NCBI GenBank assembly: GCA_964555935.1
Contig: CAZKUN010000118.1
Coordinates: 1 to 26,636, forward strand
Source: CAZKUN01 sp964555935
GTDB taxonomy: Bacteria; Armatimonadota; Zipacnadia; Zipacnadales; VGFC01
DNA: 26,636 nt
Reading direction: 5' to 3'
The position numbers and the translations under genes are program-made. The notes beneath the pieces were generated by a model. That model ran no database searches. It saw only the letters and a list, made by a program, of their open reading frames with translations, and was not told the DNA's origin. This document shows, piece after piece, positions 1 to 7,252 of this stretch; position 1 is the stretch's first letter; each line of letters starts with the position of its first letter.

Positions 1-215
1 CAGTCACTATCAGCCCGTTTCAAGCAGGCCCCGGCGCCACAGGGGCGAATAACCGCTGGAGCATGATCGCGGATCCGGACCCGTTCTACCGGCGTCTCAG
101 GCTCTGCACGTTCCGGCACACCACGCCTGTCTGGTGGGCGGAGCTGTATGAGTTGGCGCGAGACGGCCTGCTCGGCCGTCGGCGTCGCGGCGCTAAGGGG
201 GGCTCTCAGCGTTGA
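1..215 (+). CDS. 3' end of an unrecognised protein (5' cut by window edge)
   Basis: An open frame enters from the left edge (codons in phase with position 3) and ends at TGA 213-215. The visible 70 residues include the tract RWSMIADPDPFYRRLRLC and a Trp pair in TPVWWAELYELARDGLLG, and end in a basic tail rich in Arg and Lys. I do not recognise the family. The TGA shares its final A with the ATG of the next gene (TGATG), the usual layout of translationally coupled genes in one operon, which is the main reason to believe the frame is real. It could be the C-terminus of another glycan-active enzyme like its neighbours, but nothing seen proves this. Confidence 0.55.
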   Translation, partial: VTISPFQAGPGATGANNRWSMIADPDPFYRRLRLCTFRHTTPVWWAELYELARDGLLGRRRRGAKGGSQR

Positions 216-1576
216 TGATCGTCGCGGCTCTGTTTGCATCCATCGCGTCGGCGTCGCCGACCGCCTTGCCATCGGGCGTGCTGATGGGAATGGCCCTTGA
301 GGACGTTCGGACGAGCGAGAGCATCTTCCGCGTTGCCACGACGGGTGCCCGGTTCACATTCAGCGACGGGGCGCTGGCTTGCCGCCAGCGCATCCCATTC
401 TCGCGCGAGACCGTACAGATCGCGCTCGAGCCGTCAGTCGGTCCTTTCACGTTGGACGGGCGCACGGACTTCGCTTGTCGGTTGAGTAGCGAAGCGCTCG
501 ACGCGACGTTTCACGGCGACTCAGTTATCATTCTGAACGTGAAGCAGGCCCAGTCGATCAGCTTCCGAGGTCTGTTTCGTCCGGAGTATCAGGCCGAGCA
601 CGAGGGCAGGCATCTGCTCATCGACGAGACGGGCGGTTTCGGGGTCTACCCGGTCCGCGCCATGTCCGTGTCCCCGCCTGATCTCAGCGCCCGGCCATGG
701 TCACTGACGTATGACCTGGCGATGGGCGACGAGGTGTGGGTGTCGGTCTTCCCGCCCAGGCCCTACAACCACGAGCGGAGCTTCGAATCACTGGCCCACG
801 AGGGTCTGCGCGACCCCGAGTTCTGGTATCCGAGCGACGAGCTGATCGAAGCGACCGCGCGCCACTGCGATGTTCTCACGATCCACTCCTACATCTTCCC
901 GGGCGGAGAGAAGGCCCCCTGGCGCATTCCGCGGTTCCATCCGGCTGACATCGACCGGTGGCACGAGGTCCGCGAGAAGATCCAGAGCCGCGGAATGAGA
1001 ATCATCCCCTACTTCAGCCCTTACTACTACGACGGCTCGCTCGAGTTGACCGAGGGCGCGGAGCAGCGGACCTACTTCGACGAGGTGAGACACGCGATTG
1101 ATGAGCTGAAGGTGGATGGGCTCTACTTCGACGGGGTCTCCATGGACTTCCGCAAGTCATACTGGGTGACCCGCAGGACTCGCCAGATGATCGGCGACGG
1201 CCGGATCCTGTACGTCCACTGCAGCACGGATCCGCTAGGCAAGGCGGGCATCTACTGCCCGTTCATCGATACCTATGCCGACTACATCCTTCGCGGCGAG
1301 GCGGGGCGGGCCGAACTCGACCGAAACACGTTCCTGCGCTGGGTGGTCAGCAGCTACAACATCGGCAACGCGGTTGGGATCTGGTGCTACTACGGGTCGA
1401 CGGGGAAGAGCGGGTACCGCAACATCGTGCCGCACAGCGAAGACATCGACGCGGCCTTGCGCCTGCACGCGAGGCTGTGGCGGCAGGGGATGGCGTGGGA
1501 AGAGGCGGACCCTAACGAGCTTGCGCGGTTCGATGAGGAGTACTATCCGAAGCTCGAGCGACTGCGCGGCGACTAG
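215..1576 (+). CDS. Exported TIM-barrel glycosidase-like protein
   Basis: 453 aa. The first 15 residues (MIVAALFASIASASP) look like a short signal peptide with an A-S-A cleavage site. Residues about 20-190 are beta-rich; the rest looks like a (beta/alpha)8 barrel, with YFSPYYYDGS and DGLYFDGVSMDFR (about 301-313) resembling the strand-end acidic motifs of alpha-galactosidase-like and other retaining glycosidases. The Asp residues in FDGVSMDF are candidate active-site acids. Family and substrate are not identified. ATG 215 was chosen because it overlaps the previous stop (TGATG); TTG 212 is a possible alternative, and a purine run AAGGGGGG at 195-202 could serve either. The stop TAG lies inside a CTAG shared with the convergent sulfatase gene. 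Confidence 0.75.
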   Translation: MIVAALFASIASASPTALPSGVLMGMALEDVRTSESIFRVATTGARFTFSDGALACRQRIPFSRETVQIALEPSVGPFTLDGRTDFACRLSSEALDATFHGDSVIILNVKQAQSISFRGLFRPEYQAEHEGRHLLIDETGGFGVYPVRAMSVSPPDLSARPWSLTYDLAMGDEVWVSVFPPRPYNHERSFESLAHEGLRDPEFWYPSDELIEATARHCDVLTIHSYIFPGGEKAPWRIPRFHPADIDRWHEVREKIQSRGMRIIPYFSPYYYDGSLELTEGAEQRTYFDEVRHAIDELKVDGLYFDGVSMDFRKSYWVTRRTRQMIGDGRILYVHCSTDPLGKAGIYCPFIDTYADYILRGEAGRAELDRNTFLRWVVSSYNIGNAVGIWCYYGSTGKSGYRNIVPHSEDIDAALRLHARLWRQGMAWEEADPNELARFDEEYYPKLERLRGD

Positions 1577-3129
1577 GCCGGCTCAACCTGCGCCCACGGG
1601 TCCGCGGGCCAGGGGATGTCGTAGGTGAAGCGCTTCGGGGCTTTCGGCATTTCGCTCGGCATGTGACGCTCCTGCGCGCGCCACTGCTCGGCCAACTCGT
1701 CCTTCATGGCGCGATACGTCGTGGCGTGGGCCGGATCCTCCGCGAGATCGCGCAACTCCCACGGGTCTTCGACCACATTGAACAGCCGATAGCGCACCTC
1801 TCCCCCGCGCCCGCTCGTCGCCCAGAGCTTGTGCGGCCCCCTACGAATCATCAGATGCAGGAACGGGAGTCTCATCAGGAACTCCGAGTAGATCGACCTG
1901 TCCGCCCACGCCTCGCCGGCAATCAGCGGACGAAGGTCACGCCCTGGAAGGTGCGCGTCAGGCTCGACACCCGCCGCCGCGAGCACTGTGGGCGGAATGT
2001 CGACGTGGGAGATTGGCGCATCCTCGTCACGCGGCTTGTGAGCGCCGGGCCAGCGCATCAGGAACGGCACGCGCGCCGAGCCCTCGTGCATTGAGCCCTT
2101 GTAGAACTCCCCGTGCTCGCTCGTCATGTCGCCATGATCGCTGGTGAAGATGACGATCGTGTTGTCCGCCACGCCCAGCTCATCCAGCCCGTCCAGCAGT
2201 CGCCCGATCTCGGCATCGAGTTGAGTCGTGAAGCCGTAGTAGTAGGCGATCAGCCGCTTCACATCATCATCGGTCAACGGGCCAGGGCGGTTGGGCGCGT
2301 TGCTCCATCGATCGAGCACCTCGCGATTGAAGTTCGGCGGCAGTTTGATCTCGCGAGGGTCATACATCCGAGCGTATTTCTCGATTGGCCGGTACGGGTG
2401 GTGTGGCGGGAAATACGAGGCGTGAAGGAAGAACGGCTGGTCCGGCCGATCGGCCTGCTGTCCGCGGATGAAGTTCAGCGACTCCTCCGTCACCCACCGT
2501 TCGGCGGTCAGATCCTCCGGAACCCAGTTCACGCCCGCGACGGCCTCGGGATCCTCAAGCCAGTTCTTCCGGCCCTCGCGGGGCCTGCCCCAGGGCTCGC
2601 CGCGCTCGATGCCGCGTTCTTTCAGTTCGTGGTTGAGGAACGAAGCATAGTGACTGATACCCGCGGCGTCGATGAAGAACTCGTGGTTGGGACAGTGCTG
2701 AAAGTCCCGGCGGTGGTGATATGGGCAGTTGTGCATCTTGCCGACGTTGGCGGTCGTGTAGCCCGCCGTGTTGAGCTGCGACATCAGCGTCGGGATGCCT
2801 CCACGCATCGGCACGTCATTCGTGATGACACCGTGCTCGGACGAGTACAGCCCCGTGTAGATGCAGTGTCTCGTGGGCCCGCAAACGGGGTTGTTGGAGT
2901 AGGCTCCCGTGAAGCGCACGCTCTCGGCGGCCAAACGGTCGAGGCTCGGGGTAATGCACTGGGTCTGCCCGGTCCACCCCATCGCACGCGGGCTGTGTTG
3001 ATCGTCGATGATGAGCAGCACGTTGGGGCGGGAACTGGACTCCTGAGCGCCCGTTCTCGCCCCCGAGGCCAGAGCCAGCCCGCCCATCGCGGAGCGCGTG
3101 ATCATCTCTCGACGCGACAGCTCAGACAT
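1573..3129 (-). CDS. Sulfatase with twin-arginine signal
   Basis: 518 aa, alkaline-phosphatase-fold sulfatase that would hydrolyse sulfate esters outside the cytoplasm. The N-terminus MSELSRREMITRSAMGG carries a twin-arginine motif (SRREMI) and a hydrophobic stretch ending near AQ at 28-29. The metal site begins at D42-D43 (LLIIDDQH). The formylglycine motif is C83-G-P-T-R87, with the typical following TGLY, so it belongs to the Cys-type sulfatases that need a formylglycine-generating enzyme. A second metal motif, IFTSDHGD, lies further on. The frame stays open upstream to 3270, but that part is a shadow of the preceding sulfatase; ATG 3129 gives the Tat signal directly. It overlaps the upstream sulfatase by 8 nt and has no good Shine-Dalgarno, so translational coupling is likely. 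The natural substrate is unknown. Confidence 0.92.
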   Translation of the reverse strand: MSELSRREMITRSAMGGLALASGARTGAQESSSRPNVLLIIDDQHSPRAMGWTGQTQCITPSLDRLAAESVRFTGAYSNNPVCGPTRHCIYTGLYSSEHGVITNDVPMRGGIPTLMSQLNTAGYTTANVGKMHNCPYHHRRDFQHCPNHEFFIDAAGISHYASFLNHELKERGIERGEPWGRPREGRKNWLEDPEAVAGVNWVPEDLTAERWVTEESLNFIRGQQADRPDQPFFLHASYFPPHHPYRPIEKYARMYDPREIKLPPNFNREVLDRWSNAPNRPGPLTDDDVKRLIAYYYGFTTQLDAEIGRLLDGLDELGVADNTIVIFTSDHGDMTSEHGEFYKGSMHEGSARVPFLMRWPGAHKPRDEDAPISHVDIPPTVLAAAGVEPDAHLPGRDLRPLIAGEAWADRSIYSEFLMRLPFLHLMIRRGPHKLWATSGRGGEVRYRLFNVVEDPWELRDLAEDPAHATTYRAMKDELAEQWRAQERHMPSEMPKAPKRFTYDIPWPADPWAQVEPA

Positions 3130-4516
3130 GCTTCGCCGCCCCCGGCCATACGGTGTCGGTGTCCCCGAGGTCCTTCTGCATGGCGAACAGCTCGTGCTTG
3201 AGGTCCTCGACCACGTCCGCGTAAGCGGGATCGCAGATGACGTTGCGCATCTCCATCGGGTCCTTCTCAAGGTCGAACAGCTCCCACTCCGGCGGCAGCG
3301 GGTCGTCGAGGTAGTAGTGGATCAGCTTGTACCGATCGGTCCGCACGCCGTAGTGCGCGCACACCCCGTGGTGCGATAGGTGCATGAAGTACCGGTAGTA
3401 CATGATGTCGCGCCAGTCGCCGGGCGTGTCGCCCGCGAGGATTGAGCGGCAGGATTGGCCGTCCATGTCACCGGGCACGGGGATTCCCGCGTAATCGAGG
3501 ATCAGCGGAGCGAAGTCGACGTTCAGCACCATCGCATCGCTCACGCTCCCGGGCTTGATCTCCTTCGGGTAGCGGGCGACGAACGGCATCCTCAGAGATT
3601 CCTCGTAGAAGAAGCGTTTGTCATACCAGCCGTGATCGCCGAGAAAGAAACCTTGGTCGGAGGTGTAGATGACCACCGTGTCATCCGCGAGCCCTGTCTC
3701 GTCGAGGTAGTCGAGCATGCGTCCGATGTTCGTGTCGACGGACTGGACGCAGGCAAGGTAGTCCTTCATGTAGCGCTGGTATTTCCAGCTCTTGGCTTCT
3801 TCGGGCGTCAACCCGTCCGGGACGGGACCCTTGCAGTCGTGGTCGGTGAGGTCGCGGTCGATCCGCATCGTGGCGTGGGCCGCCGCTTGCGACCGGTTGC
3901 TGTAGTCATCGTTGAAGGTCGGCGGCTCGGGAATTTCACGGTCAGCAAACATGGCTGCGTGCGTCTCGTCCGGCTCCCAGCGCCGGTGGGGAGCCTTGTG
4001 ATGCGTCAGCAGGCAGAAAGGCCGGTCCGCGTCGCGCTTCTGTAGCCAATCGAGGGAGAAGTCGGTGATGAGATCGGTGACATAGCCCTCATACTGCGTC
4101 TCCTCGCCCATGGTGAACATCTTCGGGTTGTGATAGTCCCCCTGTCCCGGCAGGACGTTCCAATAGTCGAAGCCCGTAGGATCGGCATTGCCACCATGGC
4201 CCAGATGCCACTTCCCGATGACAGCCGTCTGGTAGCCCTCGCCCTGGAGCATCTGCGGGAAGGTGCGGTTGCGGCCGTCGAACCGCTCCTCCAGCGTGAG
4301 CACGCCATTGCCCTCGCGATGACTGTAGAGGCCCGTCAGAATCGTCGCGCGACTGGGCGCGCAGATCGAGTTCGTGCAGAGGCACGTGTCGAGCCGCATG
4401 CCCCCATCGGCGATGCGGTCCATGTTCGGCGTCTCGTTGATGACGCTGCCGTAACAGGTCATCGCGTGTGCCGCGTGGTCGTCGGTCATGATGTAGAGGA
4501 TGTTCGGTCGTGACAT
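3122..4516 (-). CDS. Sulfatase without signal peptide
   Basis: 464 aa. It begins directly with the first core strand (MSRPNILYIMTDDHAAHAM), so no export signal is present and the enzyme is probably cytoplasmic. The metal motif is D12-D13, the formylglycine motif is C52-A-P-S-R56 followed by TILTGLYSHR, and the second metal motif is IYTSDQGFFLGDHGW. The C-terminal part (YRYFMHLSHHGVCAHYGVRT, then YKLIHYY and ELFDLEKDP) is the usual small sulfatase C-terminal subdomain. The start is supported by AAAGGA at 4526-4531, 9 nt upstream. It is the first gene of the sulfatase pair and its stop TGA (3122-3124) lies inside the next gene. Related sequences are often annotated as arylsulfatase or N-acetylglucosamine-6-sulfatase; I cannot tell the substrate from this sequence. 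Confidence 0.93.
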   Translation of the reverse strand: MSRPNILYIMTDDHAAHAMTCYGSVINETPNMDRIADGGMRLDTCLCTNSICAPSRATILTGLYSHREGNGVLTLEERFDGRNRTFPQMLQGEGYQTAVIGKWHLGHGGNADPTGFDYWNVLPGQGDYHNPKMFTMGEETQYEGYVTDLITDFSLDWLQKRDADRPFCLLTHHKAPHRRWEPDETHAAMFADREIPEPPTFNDDYSNRSQAAAHATMRIDRDLTDHDCKGPVPDGLTPEEAKSWKYQRYMKDYLACVQSVDTNIGRMLDYLDETGLADDTVVIYTSDQGFFLGDHGWYDKRFFYEESLRMPFVARYPKEIKPGSVSDAMVLNVDFAPLILDYAGIPVPGDMDGQSCRSILAGDTPGDWRDIMYYRYFMHLSHHGVCAHYGVRTDRYKLIHYYLDDPLPPEWELFDLEKDPMEMRNVICDPAYADVVEDLKHELFAMQKDLGDTDTVWPGAAKHV

Positions 4517-4740
4517 GGGCCGGTGTCCTTTCGCAAGAGAGCCACGGTATCAGCGTGTTACTTCGCGGGGAACGACGCAGCACCTCGTTCGCGACGGTCC
4601 GCACCGAAGTCTGAGGATTAGGTTTGGGGGATGGAATTGGCGTGTTGGCTCCAGGGGCATCTGTGTTGTCTTGCATTGAGTCGTTGAGCACAGAGGAAGA
4701 GGGCGACTTCAGCGCCGGCGTGACTGTGGAAAGCAGTGGC
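4517..4740. other. Divergent intergenic region between sulfatase and oxidoreductase genes
   Basis: 224 nt between the sulfatase start (-) and the chosen start of the first oxidoreductase (+). It must hold promoters for both directions, but I see no convincing -35/-10 pair or operator. It contains the sulfatase ribosome binding site (AAAGGA, 4526-4531) and a likely one for the oxidoreductase (GGAAAG, 4728-4733). The oxidoreductase frame stays open through about half of it, back to TTG 4624, but the peptide it would add does not resemble the family. Confidence 0.5.
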
Positions 4741-5877
4741 GTGGACCACAGTTTGTCAACCATCAGCGCGTCGGGCGGATCGGTGATCGACCCAGGCGTC
4801 GCCCGGCTCACCGTTTACTCCCTGACGCTTGGGCCCAGGTGTACGGTGGCAGCCGTCTGTGATGCCAATCCTGGGCGCCGGGAACAGCTGACGGCGCGGT
4901 ACGGGTGTGACCGAGCCTATGCGGGGCTCGAGGAGCTGTTGGCGGATGACTCCGTCGACGCCGTGGCGATCTTCACCGGCGCCCCAGACCACGCATCCCA
5001 TTCCATCGCAGCAATGGAGGCAGGCAAACACTGCATCTGCGCGGTTCCCGCCGCGATGACGCTCGATGACTGCAAGGCGCTGATCGAGGCCAAAGAGCGC
5101 ACGGGCATGCGCTACATGATGGCCGAGACGAGTTACTACCGGTGGGAGACGATCCTGATGCGGGATCTATATGAATCGGGGGAGTTCGGCGAGATCACCT
5201 ACTCGGAGGTAGAGTACTACCACCCCATCTACCAAGGGCACGAGGAGCGAGATCACTACTGGTGGGACGCCGATGGCAAGCCAACCTGGCGTCACGGATT
5301 CGTGCCCATGCTCTATCCGACGCACTCGACGGGCTTCCTGGTCGGCGTGACCCGCGAGCGCCTGGTGTCGGCCTCGGGCCTGGGCTCTGGCCCGTCTGAT
5401 GATCCGAATATGGGCGCCGGGCGAAACCAATACGACAACCCATTCTCGAGCCAGGCCGCTCTGATGGAGACGAGCGGCGGACATATCTGCCGATGTAACG
5501 TGATGTTTGGCATCCACGCGCACGGCGAGCGAGCGCAGTGGTTTGGCGAGCGATCCGCGGCTTACATGGCGGGGTCTGGCGGGCAGCCGTTCGTGGTGCA
5601 GTTGGAGGGCCGCGACCCGATCACCGAGTTGCCGGACTACTGGGACAGGCTGCCTGACGCCATGCGAGACGAGGGTGGACACGGCAACTCGCATCCGTTC
5701 CTAACCCACGAGTTCATCAGCGCAATTGTGGACGATCGCGAACCGGCAATTGACGTCTACGAGTCAGTCGCCATGACCGCTCCCGGCATCGTCGCGCATC
5801 AGTCGTCGCTGCAAGGCGGGATTCAACTTCCCGTTCCCAATTTCGACCCCTCGACGGGAGCCTGTACCGAGGTCTAA
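4741..5877 (+). CDS. Gfo/Idh/MocA-family oxidoreductase with degenerate motifs
   Basis: 378 aa from GTG 4741, chosen because GGAAAG lies 7 nt upstream and the length then fits the family; the frame is open back to TTG 4624. The family uses NAD(P) to oxidise or reduce sugars and inositols. An N-terminal Rossmann domain is visible from TVAAVCDANPGRR (acidic residue D41) through SVDAVAIFTGAPDHASHSIAAMEAGKHC, followed by the C-terminal alpha/beta domain with the catalytic-region segment LYPTHSTGFLVGV. Two hallmarks are missing: the GxGxxG loop is replaced by a segment reading SASGGSVIDPG, and the EKP triad is A101-V102-P103. It could be a divergent family branch, a protein that no longer catalyses redox chemistry, or carry a sequencing error near the 5' end. 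No signal peptide is seen. Confidence 0.85.
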   Translation: MDHSLSTISASGGSVIDPGVARLTVYSLTLGPRCTVAAVCDANPGRREQLTARYGCDRAYAGLEELLADDSVDAVAIFTGAPDHASHSIAAMEAGKHCICAVPAAMTLDDCKALIEAKERTGMRYMMAETSYYRWETILMRDLYESGEFGEITYSEVEYYHPIYQGHEERDHYWWDADGKPTWRHGFVPMLYPTHSTGFLVGVTRERLVSASGLGSGPSDDPNMGAGRNQYDNPFSSQAALMETSGGHICRCNVMFGIHAHGERAQWFGERSAAYMAGSGGQPFVVQLEGRDPITELPDYWDRLPDAMRDEGGHGNSHPFLTHEFISAIVDDREPAIDVYESVAMTAPGIVAHQSSLQGGIQLPVPNFDPSTGACTEV

Positions 5878-5902
5878 GAGTTGGCGTGGTGGCAGGGATC
5901 GT

Positions 5903-5996
5903 GTCGCGTGTAGGAGGGGTTTCAACCCCGACCGGTGTTGGCGTTCACCTGTCGCGCAGCCACGGCGTCGGGGTTGAAACCCCTCCTACACACGAC
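5903..5996. repeat. REP/BIME-like long inverted repeat
   Basis: Two 24-nt arms, 5909-5932 and 5967-5990, are perfect reverse complements separated by 34 nt. With one mismatch the pairing extends to 5903-5996. Each arm also holds its own small palindrome (GGGGTTTCAACCCC on the left, GGGGTTGAAACCCC on the right), so each can fold alone or pair with the other. This paired arrangement is that of REP elements in BIMEs; the arm begins GTAGGAGGGG, resembling the GTAGGAGCGG-type REPs known in Xanthomonadaceae. It lies 25 nt downstream of the first oxidoreductase stop and could also act as a terminator or mRNA stabiliser, but no T-run follows. Confidence 0.85.
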
Positions 5997-6110
5997 CACA
6001 CCATACGCCGCCAACTACCCGACCCGACGCCGATCCCGAGACTTCGATGCGGACCCCCAAACGGGGCGAAGGCATTCGCATCGCCACTGTGGAAACATGC
6101 GGTCCGGTCC

Positions 6111-6118
6111 AAAGGAGG
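6111..6118 (+). promoter_or_regulatory. Strong ribosome binding site for second oxidoreductase
   Basis: AAAGGAGG, nearly a full anti-Shine-Dalgarno complement, 6 nt before ATG 6125. It decides the start: the frame is open further upstream to 6047, but those extra 26 codons precede the family's normal N-terminus. Confidence 0.9.
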
Positions 6119-6124
6119 CCACAT

Positions 6125-7180
6125 ATGGAGCCCGTGAAACTCGGCGTTGTGGGCTGCGGAGTCATCGGCCCGACGCACATGGCGCCATGCGCCGATTCCC
6201 CATTGCTAGAGCTGGTCGCGGTCGCGGATCTCATTGAGGATCGCGCGAAAGCCGCTGCCGAGAAATACAACGTCCCGAAGACGTACCGAGAGGGCGCGGA
6301 TCTCATCGAGGATCCGGACATCGAGGCCGTCGTCTTGGCGTTCCCCGCCGGCAAGCGGACGGAACTCGGCCTACACGCTCTGGCCAATGGCAAGCACCTT
6401 CTGACGGAGAAGCCGGTGGCGATGAACGCCCACGAGGTGAAGGAACTTATCGCCGCCCAAGGCGACCTCACCGCCGCGTGTTGCTCGTCGAGGTTCCGTT
6501 TCATGGCGGGTGCCGCAGCCGCGACTGAGCACATCGCCAGCGGCGCGCTCGGGCCGCTGCGCGCGGTGCGCTGCCGCCATATCATGCAGTGTGGCCCAGC
6601 TCCGGATTCCCCTCGCCCCGAATGGCGGCTGAAGAAACACCTCAACGCGGGCGGGATCCTGTGCAACTGGGGATGCTACGATCTCGACTTCTTGCTCGGC
6701 GTCTGCGGCTGGCAACTCAAGCCAGAGACCGTCTTCGCACAGACGTGGACGATCTCCCCGCAATTTGAATCCCACATCGCTCCGGGATCGGACGCGGAGA
6801 CGTACTACCACGCGCTGGTTCGCTGCGAGGGCGGGACGGTTCTCGCGATGGAGCGCGGGGAGTACATGCCCTGCAAGGACGATGCGGCGTGGCAGGTTAT
6901 CGGCACCGAGGGCGCGCTGAAGCCCCACATGATCGCTGGGAATCCGAAGCAGGTACTCCGTTGCACCACCACCACCGAGGAAGGCGTCGCGACCGACGTG
7001 CTGTGGGAGGGCGACGAGAACTCCGGCCGGACCGGCATCGGCCCAGTGACCGACTTCGCAGCCGCGATCCGTGAGGACCGCGAGCCGTCGACGAGTCTAC
7101 TCAACGCGTTGACCATGGCGCAGATCACCGACGGGATCTACGCATCGGCCGAGAAGGGCGCTTCGGTGGACATTGAGTAG
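6125..7180 (+). CDS. Gfo/Idh/MocA-family oxidoreductase (intact motifs)
   Basis: 351 aa, cytoplasmic NAD(P)-dependent sugar or polyol oxidoreductase by family. The nucleotide-binding loop G10-C-G-V-I-G15 follows the first strand (VKLGVVGCG), D35 ends the second strand, and the E95-K96-P97 triad is intact. The later active-site segment reads AGGILCNWGCYDLDFLLG, where most members have Asp and His at the Asn and Tyr positions; a Tyr at this place also occurs in glucose-fructose oxidoreductase-type members. The substrate is unknown. It lies 247 nt after the first oxidoreductase, with the inverted repeat between them, and has its own strong ribosome binding site, so it may be transcribed separately. 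It ends at TAG 7178-7180 just before a hairpin terminator. Confidence 0.95.
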   Translation: MEPVKLGVVGCGVIGPTHMAPCADSPLLELVAVADLIEDRAKAAAEKYNVPKTYREGADLIEDPDIEAVVLAFPAGKRTELGLHALANGKHLLTEKPVAMNAHEVKELIAAQGDLTAACCSSRFRFMAGAAAATEHIASGALGPLRAVRCRHIMQCGPAPDSPRPEWRLKKHLNAGGILCNWGCYDLDFLLGVCGWQLKPETVFAQTWTISPQFESHIAPGSDAETYYHALVRCEGGTVLAMERGEYMPCKDDAAWQVIGTEGALKPHMIAGNPKQVLRCTTTTEEGVATDVLWEGDENSGRTGIGPVTDFAAAIREDREPSTSLLNALTMAQITDGIYASAEKGASVDIE

Positions 7181-7213
7181 GTGGATGGAACCGCGCTACG
7201 CAAGCGAGGAACA

Positions 7214-7248
7214 GTGCCCCGGCAAACCACGCCGGGGCACTTTCGTTT
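7214..7248 (+). terminator. Rho-independent terminator between convergent genes
   Basis: A perfect 10-bp stem (GTGCCCCGGC 7214-7223 with GCCGGGGCAC 7231-7240), 7-nt loop and TTTCGTTT immediately after on the + strand. It lies 34 nt past the oxidoreductase stop. For the convergent hydrolase gene (stop 7253-7255) the same hairpin would form, but only a weak T-containing tail follows on that strand, so termination there would be less efficient. Confidence 0.9.
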
Positions 7249-7252
7249 GCGC

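Noticed and set aside
2113..3201. Long + strand open frame (362 codons) opposite the Tat sulfatase
   Set aside because: It lies antisense to a gene with clear sulfatase motifs; its peptide is rich in Arg, Val and His without recognisable domains, as expected from the opposite strand of GC-rich coding DNA.
4624..4740. N-terminal extension of the first oxidoreductase from TTG 4624
   Set aside because: The added 39 residues do not resemble the family and no ribosome binding site supports the TTG; GTG 4741 has GGAAAG at 7 nt.
5909..5990. CRISPR repeat pair
   Set aside because: Only two copies, in inverted rather than direct orientation, no further units and no cas genes.
5886..6237. Small + strand frames across the inverted repeat
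   Set aside because: They arise from the repeat sequence itself, show no domains, and run into the strong ribosome binding site of the second oxidoreductase.
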